NCBI GenBank assembly: GCA_018292915.2 | Contig: JACVVK020000016.1 | Coordinates: 723,501 to 787,500, forward strand | Length of the DNA: 64,000 bases | Direction: 5' to 3' | Source of the DNA: Batillaria attramentaria | Lineage: Eukaryota; Mollusca; Gastropoda; Batillariidae | Part shown: piece after piece, positions 23,251 through 35,345 of the stretch | Position numbering within the stretch: the stretch's first letter is position 1 | Layout of the letters: each line of letters opens with the position of its first letter | Translations under genes and position numbers: made by a program | The notes under the pieces: generated by a model | The model's input: only the letters and a program-made list of their open reading frames with translations | What the model was told of the DNA's origin: nothing | The model's database searches: none

Positions 23251-25774
23251 TGTGTACCGATGCGATATGAAGAGGCCTCAAGCGGAATCCACCCGGCAGT
23301 AAACATCCACTCGGGTTTAAATCTGGTTACGTCCTAACTTCAAATGAGCAGATTTTTGTGCTCTAGCTGCAATGGAACTTTAACCGGACAGCGCTCTCTC
23401 CCGCCCCTCTCCCGTTTCAACCCCCTCCGCCGAAAGTCTGTCTTTATATGATTGATATTTTCGTCAGATGCGCTCGGCATTAATTTACAAGGGTGTGCAC
23501 GCGGAACTTAGACAGAAAGAAAAGGAGACCACCAAAAAAAAAAATCTTATTCTATTCGCAGCATGCAGCGAGTTTTGCCGGCAGACTAATTGCCGAAGGC
23601 ATCGGCGTGAAATTGTATCGTCTGCCAGCACGGGATCTGTTTGGATAGCGCGTGCACCAATTAGTGCCTTGATTGAGGCAAGCGGCGCGAAATCCCCCCA
23701 GTTTGAGGGTGGAACCAAGGATTTGAAGGTCTCTGAGGGGAGTTACCACTCACGTTGCTGCAGCTTTTTTCTTTCTTTCTTTCATTTTTGTCCCACTCCT
23801 TCGGTTACTCCTACCCACCACTTCTATGGAGGGGGGATGGGCGGGGAAGTTGGGGGGGGGGGTGTCTTCATATTTCAAGTAACCTTGCCTTTCCATTGCT
23901 GCCAACCCTTCTCTCGTCTTATTGCTTGCTTGTTAGTGTTCATGTTTCACTTTTCCTATGTTGCCCTTTCCATCACCATTCGCCAGGCCGCTTAGCTCCC
24001 TTTTTTTGGCGCGGTAATTCTTTCCCTTTCCTTTTGTGTACATGGAGGACTTCTATGTGTAGATGTTTCTGAACTTAGGCTGGTTTTTAGTTGAATAAGA
24101 CGTAAGAGGAATAAACCTGGGCTGGAACTCCATTCTTTTTCTAATTTTTTACGTCTAAGAGAGAGTTTAACCGTCCTGCGCCATCGTTGAGAGCCATGAC
24201 TTTCAAGAACTAGTCAGGAGGGTCGTCCCTGAGCACTGAGCTAATGGAAATGTGAGATTCCCCGGACGAGGGAACCAGTCCGCACCTTGACCAATCAGAT
24301 TTTCCATCCATGGATGAGCGAACCAGTACATGAGCTCGTTATTTTGGTTCAGTCAGATTCCACAGAAGCGAAATCCAGGACCTCCTGTTTTCAAATGTTT
24401 CTTGTTTCAGCGTTGATTCCGGTTTTTGTTTTGTTTCAAGTTTTGTTTTTACAGTCAAACAGTCCTCAGATGTAATTCTTTCGATTCTAGAATTCTTCGG
24501 CCTGTTGTCACGGTCGGCTCAGAGGACAGCTGTTTTAGATTCTGCTCCATTCCTAGGTTTAAACGGTTCCGTAAACAGTTTTCGCGACATTTCTGTTGAT
24601 AACAGCGTTTTCACATCTTTTAGCAACTGCCCTTACACCGGCTCACGAAGCCGCAACACCTTGACCTTACGCTTAACAGGACTAGAAATGCCAGACTGAG
24701 CCCGTAAGAAAAATCCCAGCGGACTTTTCACAACTGAGCCAACAGTCATACAGGCGTCAGTCTGAGCAAAGAATTTGCAGTCTGTGAGAATCTTGAGTCC
24801 TGTTGTGAGTGACTGCAGGTGCATTTTTTTTTTCCAGGGAAAGGGTTGGTTAGTTTGAATTTGACGTGCCTGCCTCAAACGTGATTGGAGACTGACGGCC
24901 GTAATGGGCATGTTATGTTTGGGAAGCGGAGACAACTATCCTAATTGAACAGCCCAGATGAACACTTTGCAATCCGGCCGGGCCAGACAGAATGCCGGGT
25001 CGGCATATGTAACGACTGAAAAGCTCCTCGGAGTTGTATGGACTCAGTCTCTCAGCAACCAGTTGCAGTCAGCTCATGCTTCAGCCCGGACAGTCTCCTC
25101 AAGCCTGAGGAGATTGCGAGCTTTCCCTACACCGTGCTGGGCATCAGACACCAGGTGATTTTTCGGGATAAGTTTTAGACTACGTGGCAGGTTGGTGACA
25201 CTGCCTTCGCCACCGTCTCCATGGCCAGTTTGGGTCATTCTATTTTTGGATATGGGCTGAGCTGGAAAACATTTCGGTGCCCACGTGGTAGTCGACAACT
25301 TGGAGCTCTTAGGCCGGTCAGAGTGAGTGAGGAGGTTCCTACAGGGAGAGAAGCTTGTCAGAAGCTGGGACGGAAACCGAAAGTGTAGTCTAAACTCAGT
25401 ATGTCCGGAACATTTTCACATACAGCAGCCGACCAGACGAGACGAGCAGTCAACACACGCGAACGCTCGGGGGGTTGCAGTGTTGGGGCGAAATGTCAGA
25501 CCCATGTGTGATTGTAGTGAGGGGACCCCTATGTCAACACGACCCCATTCCCCTTGCACCCCGACGTCCCTAAAATCCCTTGTTCTCGCGATCCATCGCT
25601 AGCCCCTGTCTCCAAACCCTACATTGCCGTGTTTGAGGACAACTTGCTGAGGCTTTAGGGAAAGGATGAGGAGTGGAGTAGGAAGGGGCTGTTTGAAACG
25701 GAAGAGGGATGCTGGAGGGCCGGGGGTGGGGTGGAGAGCCGGGGGAGGAGGGTAAAACAAGTGTTTTGTTCGTG
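23251..25774. other. Intergenic, no gene
   Basis: CpG-containing sequence with a perfect E2F-type GGCGCGAAA near 23.685 kb, a poly-G tract near 23.86 kb and no recognisable coding family. Open frames up to 175 codons here contain low-complexity tracts and show no domain. Confidence 0.45.
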
Positions 25775-25814
<40 letters not shown>

Positions 25815-25897
25815 CAGTGGAATGAACTACGGCTGACTGAAAATGACGTATCATCAGTCCTGTAAAATCATTCCGATTTGCCGTTGTAAAATAAAGT

Positions 25898-25982
<85 letters not shown>
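25775..25982. repeat. (AC)n, (CT)n and (AC)n microsatellite cluster
   Basis: AC units at 25775-25811, CT units at 25900-25932 and AC units at 25936-25982, separated by about 88 bp of unique sequence. Confidence 0.97.
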
Positions 25983-25985
<3 letters not shown>

Positions 25986-27537
25986 CCCTCCCTGGGAGGT
26001 TCTATACACATACCACAATACCACTTGACATTTGTTCTAAGCTTTCATGCACAGTGGTGTGCACTTGGCACCCACCGCCAGCAGCATCGGTAGAGGTGTG
26101 TCGCTGAGGTCCATGTCTGCAGGTTTCTTTCGTAGACTCAGTTAGTTATGCATGGTTTCTGCGACTGTGCACTTCTTACCGAGTCTTTTTTTTCCCCCAC
26201 TCTCCAGCATCTCAGGCAGATAGTGGATATATGTATCGGCGTGACATACACAGGAGCCGACAGACCGAGACCGTTTAGGTTACACTTAGTCCAAGCGATC
26301 CCCCGATTAAGGTGACTCTGCACCATATAATTATAAGATTTTTTATTACTTCAACACGAAACACCACGTATTACACGAATCGAACTTTTGTCCCTTCGAA
26401 AGTGGGACTGCTGTAAATACTGTGCAAGATAATTTGAGCTAAAGCTTGTATTGTGATGATTTGACGATTTTTTAATTTAATTTTATTTTATTTTATTTAT
26501 TTATTTATTTATTATTTTTTTTTTTTTTTTTGGGGGGGGGGGGCATAATTATTTCGATTTCATCCATCCCTGGTCGTTCCCCGAGGTATACTTGTTGTTA
26601 TGAGTTTAGTCGCGTTTGTGTTTAATCCCCCCCCCCCCCCACGGCCCCCTTCTGTGTCAAAAAGAAAAGAAAAAATCTTCAGGACGAGGAATAATTTTTG
26701 GGGTCAACTTTTTTGGTCACTTTGTTGGGAGGTTTCAACATCCTGTCGACCTCGTAGACTAATTTTACCGCCTTGTTTGTCTCAGTTTTGTTTGGCCTTT
26801 CTCCTTTGTTAACTTTGGCCAGGCGTGTCTCTGTTTGGATTCGCCGCGAGCCAACGCTTTGTATTGTTCACGTCAGGGTATAGCGCAGTCCCAGCCGTCT
26901 CTATTGAGGATCGTCGCCGACGACGTTAAACTGACTCGCGAGGGAGTCGAGCACGGCCTGCATTCAGACGACGTCACAGAGACGAAGGCCTTTCTGAAAT
27001 CGATGCCCTTGTCAGCGCTCCCAATTAACGCCCCCTGGCGGATCGGTTTCCACTCGCAATCACGCCACCTTGGCGCCGCGGCCGGCGTGAGTCTGTGTCA
27101 CCAGTATCCCTTTAGAGACGGGACGGGACGGGACGGGCACAGTTTGCACAATCTGCCTCATAAAGTTTTGGGAGGGGAGATGAGGTGGCGGAGTTGAGGG
27201 GTGTCAGCTTTTAGTAAATGGTTGTTTCAGGGATGTAACGTTTCGTTGGTTACTGACAGTCATGAGAATGTGATTCAGAGAAGTGACTTCTCTAGAAAGT
27301 GATATGGAAAACAGGCGTCAGGAAAATTATGTAATATATACAGGGCTCTAAAGCCTCTTGAATCTCTTTGAATTTGAAGAAACATTTTCAAGGGCCCTTG
27401 AAACTCCTTGTAAACAACAACAACAACAACAAACTACCCTCCTTGGATCTCCTTGAAGATTGTGTAAAACCGCCAGATATTGTTAGACAATATCAAGGAT
27501 TTCAAAAGTTGGGTTTTTTTAAAAATTAATTCTATTT
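25983..27537. other. Intergenic; poly-T/poly-G at 26.5 kb, CpG-rich patch at 26.8-27.2 kb
   Basis: A (TTTTA)n run merges into poly-T and poly-G near 26.47-26.54 kb, followed by poly-C near 26.63 kb. The CpG-rich patch at 26.83-27.19 kb has an open frame without a recognised family and a CTCF-like 14-mer (27028-27041). (GGGAC)n units are at 27118-27137. Confidence 0.45.
27028..27041. promoter_or_regulatory. Candidate CTCF-type motif
   Basis: ACGCCCCCTGGCGG matches 12 of 14 positions of the reverse of the bilaterian CTCF core (CCASYAGRKGGCRS). It lies in a CpG-rich patch in the middle of the repeat-rich desert. This is a motif match only. Confidence 0.2.
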
Positions 27538-27605
27538 TTCGGGGTGGGTGGGGGGTGTTTGGGGATTCAACGTCCTTTTCCACCACATACGGGGGTGGGG
27601 GGGGG
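27538..27605 (-). mobile_element. SINE family 1 tail fragment, minus strand
   Basis: Reverse complement of the tail only: CGTATGTGGTGGAAAAGGACG, then a diverged AATCCCC segment and a C-rich end; followed on the plus strand by poly-G. Confidence 0.6.
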
Positions 27606-28880
27606 GGGGGGGGGAGGCAGAATGCGACACCGGTCATCGGCGAAAACGTCGTCCGCTAAAAACAACTTGAATCATTGTTCTTTGAATTTTGTGCATTGTG
27701 AGCTCGTTATTTGCTATTTGGGGACCGTTGATTTTCAGTTAAAAACTCCTTGAATTTTGAGAAAGATGATTAAATTTTATGGAGAAAGCAATCGAGAAGG
27801 GTGAGTTACGGAGCACTATGCAGAGGTAACTCACTGAGAAAGTAATCTGCAAAGGTAACTTATACAGGCAGGGCATTTGTATCAGCAACATGGCTTGACA
27901 GATCTGCTTCTCTCTACTATTACTGCTCCCCTTACTTCACACACAGCCGGAGACAGACAGACAGACAGAGGAGTGGGCAGGGCTGGGTCGGGTTTAGGAA
28001 GCGGGGCAATTATATTTTTCTGCCTCATAATGCAACGCTTTCCGACAGGGCGTTGCTAATTGACAGGTCCCAATGGGGCGGGGAGAGTGTGGGGGGGGGT
28101 TAAGTTAGGGGGGTAGGGTAGGATACGGTTTCATACAGTTTGTGGGATAGCACCGGGGAGGGACAGGGCGGAGACGGGGCTGAATAGATGAAGTTCGCTA
28201 TATTATTTTCTTTTCTTTGTAAAGATTTTCTTGTCATTATAACACCCTTAATGCACCGGCCTTTTTGGCGTAACCATGCCTGCAGTGCATCTCAGATTTC
28301 GTCAGCTTTGTTGTTCGGACCAAATGGACTTGACGTTACAAAGATGGCATACTACAATATGTGTCCTCTTGTACCACCCACTTACTATGCAGTATAAATT
28401 ATCTGGCCATGGCATTTTTTTTTCCTGCAATTTAGTGAAGGGTGTCAACCGTCCTGTCCGGAAGAGGCCTCCTCAAGTACTAAAAATCTTTTCACATACT
28501 TTTGTATTGCCCAGTGAGTGACCCGCGTCTGTGTGAGGGACCAAACGCTTGATTTACTGGGGGAAAAAAACCCGTAAAAATCGTCAGATGTGTGTTGTGT
28601 AGGAATGGGGAGGGGGTACGAATGGGGGTGGTGTGTGTGTCCATGTGTGTGTGTGTGTGTGGGGGGGGGGTGTCTAAGGATGGGAGGCGAGTGTATGTGC
28701 GTGTTTGTTTTGATAGACGAAACTTTTTTCTTTCTTTTTTTTTCAAGTTTACCCAATGAAGAGAGCGTGGTTATAAAACTGCAATGAGAAGGTAATACCG
28801 GGAAGATATCGTGAATATAACCCGTGCAAATTGAGACAAGGATTTTTTTTTTTTTTTAAACGACAGAAGCGTGGTGGAAG
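27606..28880. other. Intergenic, no gene
   Basis: Poly-G near 28.09 kb, a short GT run and poly-G near 28.64-28.67 kb, and poly-T near 28.84 kb. No gene recognised. Confidence 0.5.
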
Positions 28881-29310
28881 CGCAGTTGGCACAGCACGAA
28901 CGTTGACGGCGTTTGTCGTCGCGCTGCTGATGTCGAACGTTATGAACGTAACGGCTGTTGAAGGCCGCTTTTCACACTTGACAACAGCAACACAGATAAT
29001 GCTGAATGTTTCTGGAAAAGCTGTCTTGTTTCACGTTTCATTTCTTTCTCCACAAGACGTGGAGCCAAACAGTCGAGCGGTAGAGGGTTGGACTTTCAAT
29101 GCTCGAGTCGCGAGTTCGAATTCTGGATGGGAGCCTAACATTTGTGCTGGCTTTTTCCTCGCTGGCAGGACCGTGATTTTGATGTCACTCTTATGTGGTG
29201 GGAAAGGACGTTAAACCTTTAGACCCATCCACCCACCCTTCTTCATAAAACACTGACCAGGAAGTCCCACCCAATCTCCGACCTTACAGTGAACGCGACC
29301 GTCTTCAGAA
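28881..29310 (+). repeat. Dispersed repeat A, copy 1, split by a SINE
   Basis: 28881-29052 and 29241-29310 match the two halves of the copy at 30540-30790; the shared core is GTCGAACGTTATGAACGTAA. The intervening sequence is a SINE inserted into it. The repeat class is unknown. Confidence 0.65.
29057..29240 (+). mobile_element. tRNA-derived SINE (family 1), near full length
   Basis: Box-A-like segment (CAGTCGAGCGGTAGAGGGTT), GGACTTTCAATGCTCGAGTC, box B (GAGTTCGAATTCTGG), the body, and the tail (TATGTGGTGGGAAAGGACG, then TTAAACC and ATCCACCCACCC). It sits inside dispersed repeat A. Confidence 0.85.
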
Positions 29311-29340
29311 CTGAACCGCGTAGATTTCTGGAATCTTACA

Positions 29341-29408
29341 GTTGTGTTGGCTTTTTTCTTTGTTGTCCTGTTTTTGATATCAGTGATCCGTATGTGGAAG
29401 AGGACGGC
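29341..29408 (+). mobile_element. SINE family 1 fragment
   Basis: A diverged body/tail fragment from GTTGTGTTGGC through TTTTTGATATCAGTGATCC to TATGTGGAAGAGGACGG. Confidence 0.55.
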
Positions 29409-30539
29409 CGGTGAACTGACAACCAACTAAATCAGTTGTGTACATGTACACGTCAAGTCAGTCCACAAACTGAACGCACCCACCACTCCTCTTGCATGAC
29501 AGTTTCGGCAGAAACCATGCCGAAGACAAATATTTTGAGAAAAACTCGTCTTTGTGTGGCGGGAGCGACTGAGCGGCCGGATGGCCCCGTGTGCTTTAGG
29601 GGGGACGAGACACTGTTCATTTGCTACCATTACCGCGCTTTGGGGCGGTCAGGCGAGGCGTGAAACGCGTCTTTAGGCGCCACAAAGAAGAAAGAGAATT
29701 AATGCAGTGGAGGTTCCAGCGGCGGACGAGAGGGCTGGCAGTTTGTCTCCGCTGCTCGGCGCCTATCGCGGGAGGCGAGTCGACCTTGGTAGCTCTTTGG
29801 CTAATTCTGCAGTCTGACATTGGCTTGTTGTTTTTTTATGTAGTTTTCCTGATTTCCTTTTGTTTCTTAATTTTGGGGGGTTCTTGGTTTTTTGTTGTTT
29901 GTTTGTTTGTTTGTTTGTTTTGAATTTTTTTCTATTTTTGGCGGGGGTGGGGGTGCCGGCGGGGGGGGGGGGGGGGAGGGGGGGGTGGAAGGTGTTCTTG
30001 GGTAGGTTTTCAGTGGTCCAGGACTTTAAAAAACCAGGGGTCTGGTCTTCCATTTGATTAAATAGCGTAGTATGGCACACCATAGTTTAGAAGATTCGAG
30101 CAAACTTGCTTGAGCGGAGGCAATTTTTAGAGAAACCTGTTGTGCTTGGTAACGACTAACCGCGAAATACCGGACGGTAGGCAGCCAGGCGTGCGACGGC
30201 ATGTGCCAACACTCGTGGCCTTTCCCACGCCCGTTTTATGATATTGACGGTGTTTGTTATCTTGTCTTGGACTTGCTTTGGTTGTCTTGGACCTGAGAGA
30301 CCATTGTGGTCAGATTTACTGGCGCCGCTCTGGATTCGACTATATCAGTGTCCGAGATTTGTGGAGAATTTAGCCCCCGACGATATTGACTGGTTAGAAT
30401 ATAGGACAGTGTATGGTGGCACACAACGGGAATAGTATGACCCGTGACAAGTTCTTTTTTGTTTTTTTGTTTTTTGTTGTTGTTGTTTTTTTGTTTTGTT
30501 TTTGGAAGTACAAACGTGTGGTTTGTCACCTTTGGTTGC
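29409..30539. other. Intergenic; G/T-rich tracts near 29.88-29.99 kb and 30.45-30.50 kb
   Basis: Contains (GTTT)n and a long poly-G tract, a candidate G-quadruplex. No gene recognised. Confidence 0.5.
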
Positions 30540-30790
30540 CACAGCTGGCACAACCCAAACGTTTGACGATGTTTGTCGTCGCTTTGCTGATGTCGAACGT
30601 TATGAACGTAACTGACGCGGGCTGTTGAAGACAGCATTTCACGTTTGACACCAACAACATAAACAGTGCTACATTTCTGTGTAAAGGTTCCAGATTACAT
30701 TTCTTCCTTATAAGGTCATACACTGATCTGGAAACCCCATCCAGTCTCCTTAGAAATACAGTGAAAGTGACCATTACTAGTCTACAGTTT
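30540..30790 (+). repeat. Dispersed repeat A, copy 2, uninterrupted
   Basis: About 250 bp similar to 28881-29310 minus its SINE. It begins ACAGCTGGCACAA, carries GTCGAACGTTATGAACGTAA and ends in ACAGTGAAAGTGACC. Confidence 0.65.
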
Positions 30791-30956
30791 GTGAAGGGGT
30801 GCCGTTCCCTGTGAGTTGTGGCAGAAGTTTGAACAGTATCAGTCTCTCTGCCCCGGAAATGTCCACTGAGGTTGGACCCCGTTTCACAGCCTTCAAAGAC
30901 AGTTGTAAAAGCAAAGCTACCTCCCATCCCATCCCTATTTTCAAGTCTTAAATCAA

Positions 30957-31170
30957 GGGTCTCGTGCATGAAAAGAAACTAGACTAGTCTGAGACAACTC
31001 TAGTCTCAGACTTGTTATGTCGGGACCATCATCAGCGTGTATTACCGTTTAATTCCTGAAACAGTCGTAAATTTGCCTTAGTCTCCGGTTATGAATCTCA
31101 TACTGATTGTTTAGTCTCAGCTTAGTCAAGCTAGTCTCAGACTTACGTCCTAGTCTCTCGCCAAGCATCA
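30957..31170 (-). repeat. Dispersed repeat B, copy 1
   Basis: The reverse complement matches 56716-56932 along its length, including GAGACTAAGGCAAATTTACG, ACACGCTGATGAT and several copies of AGTCTGAGACTAG in both orientations. The internally repeated TCTAGTCTCAGACT motif suggests an inverted-repeat transposon relic. Confidence 0.65.
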
Positions 31171-32146
31171 GGTAGCTGGATTCAGTCACGTGACAAGTAG
31201 CAGCGATAAACCCGGATTTGCTGAAATGAACCCCCCCCCCTAAAATAAACAAAAAAACAAACAAAGAAAAAGACCCCAAAACTTGTTTCCCTCCATAATG
31301 TTGATAACAAGTTTTTGTTGTTAACTTGTCATGTCACACGGTTGACCCCAGATGACTCAGAATCAGAATCATGTTTATGTGTCGTTAGAACACAAGGTTC
31401 CATGTGACACAGTAGAGGTAGGAATTGAACAAAGACTGTGAGCCTTTAAAATCGAGACTTTACAACTGTCTTGAAGAGAAAATATCACGGTGCTGTATCC
31501 GTCGATAGTCCTGACACCCCGAGCCCGGTGCTACTGAATGGCTTGCTTCCCGTGCCAATGGGCCATTCAAGTCGACAGCGTGTAGATCGGGTGGGCATTC
31601 ACGGCCGGGGCTGTAGATCGGGTAGCGAACGTAATGACGGCCTGTCACAGTCTCGGCGCGCCTCTCCCGGCATGCATTGAGCGTCACTCGGGCGACCCAA
31701 ACTCCCGTCGTGCTCCTAGCTTTGGAGGGAAAAAAGAACAGCAATTTTCTCCCAGCAGCAGGGCGAGGGGTGGGTGAAAAGAGAGCCCCTTTCGCTCGCT
31801 ACCGCTTTCAAAACGGCCGTCTTTCGCCTCTCGCAGCACGTTGGGTCATTACAGGGGGAAGTCACTGCATTGGGAGCGAGTATATTCAGTATAATGTGCC
31901 GACATAATTATATAGAAAAGGGGGGCTTCCCAAAGGGGTGGAGGGGTGGGAGGGCGAACTTTTAAAAGAGTGGGGTGCCCGTAAAACCGGAGCCATTTAT
32001 GTCAGATTCGGGCCGGGACGAAGGCAGGATAACTAGACCTTGTCACTTCACAAGACCGGCTACCACTGGGGTAATTTGCTCCCCGTACGATGCGGTGTGT
32101 GGGCTAATCTAGATGACTACAGGAGAGGCGCTGCGATTTGGGAATA
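31171..32146. other. Intergenic, no gene
   Basis: CpG-rich around 31.5-31.9 kb; no supported gene. Confidence 0.45.
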
Positions 32147-32720
32147 GGACCTTGTGCGTTCCGGCGGTGGTTTACGACGTGACTTGCAGGTCTACGAGAA
32201 GAACGCAGTAATAGAGGAGCAGGCATCTGACATTGGCAAAAGCTGCCAAAACATCAGTTTTTCTGCAGAAAAATCGACAGTCCTGTTTTTTTCTGTAGAA
32301 AAACAGTTTTCTGTAGAAAAATTACACCTTTTTTCAGGAAAAAACCCGACATTTCTGCAGAAAATATTTTTTCTGCAAAAAATATTTTTTCTGCAAAAAA
32401 TATTTTTTCTGCAGAAACTTGCTTTTCAGAGAAAAAAAAACTGCAGAAAAATGGCACAAGAACTGCATTTTTGTCATCTCTCGCCTGCGTTTTCTGCAGA
32501 AAAGTCGGGGAGAGTTCCCGATTTTGTCGATTTTTCTGCACAAAAAAAACTGTTGTTGTTTTTTTTTTTTTTCCTGCAGAGAAACTTTTTTCCCGCAAAA
32601 AAGTCCCCAGGATTTCCGATTTTTCTGCAGAAACACTGCTATTATCCGTTCTCCTCGTAGACCTTCAAGTCACGTTGTTCACTCCCGTGGTGCGAAGTTG
32701 TCATAAGGGCAAGGTCGGGT
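32147..32720. mobile_element. Foldback element packed with TTTTTCTGCAGAAAAA palindromes
   Basis: The arms at 32176-32214 (containing CGTGACTTGCAGGTCTACGA) and 32639-32676 are imperfect reverse complements with a few mismatches and a 2-bp gap, and weaker similarity continues outward. Between them lie about sixteen imperfect copies of a TTTTTCTGCAGAAAAA palindrome with spacers of roughly 0-20 bp, mostly T-rich then A-rich around a CTGCAG/CTGCAA/CTGTAG core. Both strands are open over long stretches because the unit is its own reverse complement, so the frames here are artefacts. Confidence 0.7.
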
Positions 32721-32928
32721 AGCGGTGGTGGGGGGAAGGGGTGGGGGGAAGGGGTTTGTTGGGGAACCAGGTGCCCATGCTGGCCGCCATACCGTACGCA
32801 CGCATGATCTCATAACGAAAGCTAACTATGGCAGGCAGCGACAAGATGTTTTGTTTTGCTCCCATTATCAGGCGGCAAATGAGCGTGGCGCATTTCACAG
32901 CTGACTGATCTCTGTTTTCCTTGTGCAG

Positions 32929-33593
32929 GAGGAGAGTCGTGAAGAGCCGCCAGAGGCGTGAGTCGGCAGAACACCGCCTTTGACGTCATCGCCGCACTCG
33001 AGGTCACCCTTAGGTCAGAGGCACTGGACATCATACGGCTCACATGAGACTTCGATTCTGGAATCATATTGCTCGTACGAGACGAGGTCGACAACGGTTC
33101 AGTGGACTTTCCAGGCACAGATCACAGTTCAAGATTTCTTTCTTTCTTCTGTGTGCACGTGTTGAAGTCTTTCGAGTAGTGTGCGTCGGAGCTACGACAT
33201 AGCGGGATCAAGTCAGAGAGAGGATTTGCGAGGTCAGCCTTTCAGTGCTCGCAAGATATTACTTGAGTGTGTTTCTGGGATCTTCGTCCCGTACAATGCG
33301 GTGGCGAAAAGCCAGGAACCTGCAAGAGTTGCGCCTTCTGGAGATGCGTTTGTGAATCACGTGTCGTGACGTCACGCCTCATGGACGACAGGGGGGTGGG
33401 AGAGGGGTCGCGCGGGCTTGACCGTGACGACGACATGAGCTCGTGGAGCTGGGAGGCGGCGTTTCACGGTTCAGTGCACACGGCGACGTTGGCAGTGGCC
33501 ACGGTGTTGGCGCTGTTCGTGCTGGTGTTGGGGACGTTTGGTAACGGTCTGGTGCTCATCTCAGCCTGTCGACGTCGCAAGGTAATGTACATA

Positions 33594-33652
<59 letters not shown>

Positions 33653-35258
33653 AGTTGTGTCAACTCATCTTTTTGCAAGTGAAAAATATCCGTACACACG
33701 TATGGCAAGTGCCTCGACCTCATGTTAGAATGTTCTAACATGCTTTGACCTGTACTACCAATTTCATTGTCTCCTTCGGACCCATTTTATATCAGTTTCA
33801 GGCGTTGGGCAAACCTTTTTCTTCAACAGTGTTGTATGTTAGACGCCAGTAATGAAATACTTATAAACTCACGTTTTGATTTCATCCTCACATAACCCCC
33901 ACAATACACACATCTTTTCTTGGAAAACGGTGACTGTAAAAACTGCAAAAACAATTGCGCTCAAATTATTGCCCTTGTTTCAGATTATATCCCCGGGGGA
34001 AAAGTGACATGTAAGCTGTACACTGAAACAATTGCGCTCGAATTATTGCCCTTGTTTAAGATTATCTCCCCAATAATCTCGAAGGTTTTGGTGGTCAAAA
34101 TACTCTTGTCCAATAACCTTTCAGAAAATATCTAAGCTTCCTCGCTAGAACGTGCTCAGTGTTTCTGTTCTTTCTATTTGTATCGATTATACGTTCTCAG
34201 CGGCATGGAACCCTCGTCATTTAATTATGTACTTCTGCACATGAATGCTCAACAGACAGGATACTGCTATCACGTTCATATTCTGACAGTACCATAATTC
34301 CGAGAACGAAAGAGTCACCTCTTCCATCTGATAATTTATGATGTCTGTCTTTGCAATTCTTAATTCTGACCTATTTCTGTTGTTTAGAATGTATCTTAGT
34401 CGAAGTATTTTATCAGTGTGTTTGTATTGTATGTATTGTTTCAGCAATTTTAGGCAATAAGGTGTAATGTGACTGTGTTAGTATGTATGTGCGAGTGACA
34501 GTAATTTATAGGAAGTCGCAGCGTGCGTGTGTGAGTGACTGCAAAGCAACTCTTTTAAACCACAACAAATTCCTATTGTTTATGGTAATAAAGTTATGTT
34601 TAACTAACATTTGCAATTCGTTCATGTGCAGGTGCGCTCGAACTTCGACCTGCTGATTTTGAACCTGGCCGGCGCGGACCTGCTGCTGTGTGTACTGCTG
34701 GCCCCGCTCTATCTCTACACCCTGTTCGCGGACCCGCCAGCCCCGAGGGCGTTCTGCGGGGCTTTCCTTTTCGGTGGCACGGGCTGCGGTCTGCTGTCGC
34801 TTCTGTCCATCGTGGCCATCGCCATCCACAGACAGGCGCGGGTTGTGGGACGTGCCAAGCGTGCTCTCAGCTCGCGACAGACCGGGCTGGTGTTGGCGGC
34901 GGTGTGGTTCATCAGCGGGGCTGGTGCTTTAGGGGGCACCCTGTACGCTATGTTGGACTGGAGGGACTCCTACCACAACTGTCAGGTGCTCATCAACAGC
35001 AGGGACCCCCTCCTCCATCGCTTCACGCTCTTCTTTCTTGGTCCTGTCGTCCTCATCAGTTTTGTCGTCATCATCGTGTCCTATGTCGTCATCGCGCGCG
35101 CTGTGCGCGCGCAGAGTCGCGCCCGAATTCAGGGGCTTGCCGCCCTGTACCGCCCGCCAGCCCCCGTGTACAGAGCAGCCACACTGGGCAGGCAGACAGA
35201 CCCTCTGGTCCAGGAGAAGGACCAGGTTAAAACCAAGGGAAACAAAAAGGTGAGGAAT

Positions 35259-35345
<87 letters not shown>

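Noticed and set aside
23468..23995. A 175-codon plus-strand gene
   Set aside because: Half of it reads through T-rich and poly-G low-complexity DNA; no motif or homologue recognised.
26835..27197. A 120-codon gene in the CpG-rich patch
   Set aside because: No recognisable family and no supporting splice or conservation evidence; CpG-rich DNA has few stops by composition.
32154..32660. A 168-residue FLQK-rich protein
   Set aside because: Both strands give the same FLQK/FSAEK repeats because the DNA is a series of palindromes.
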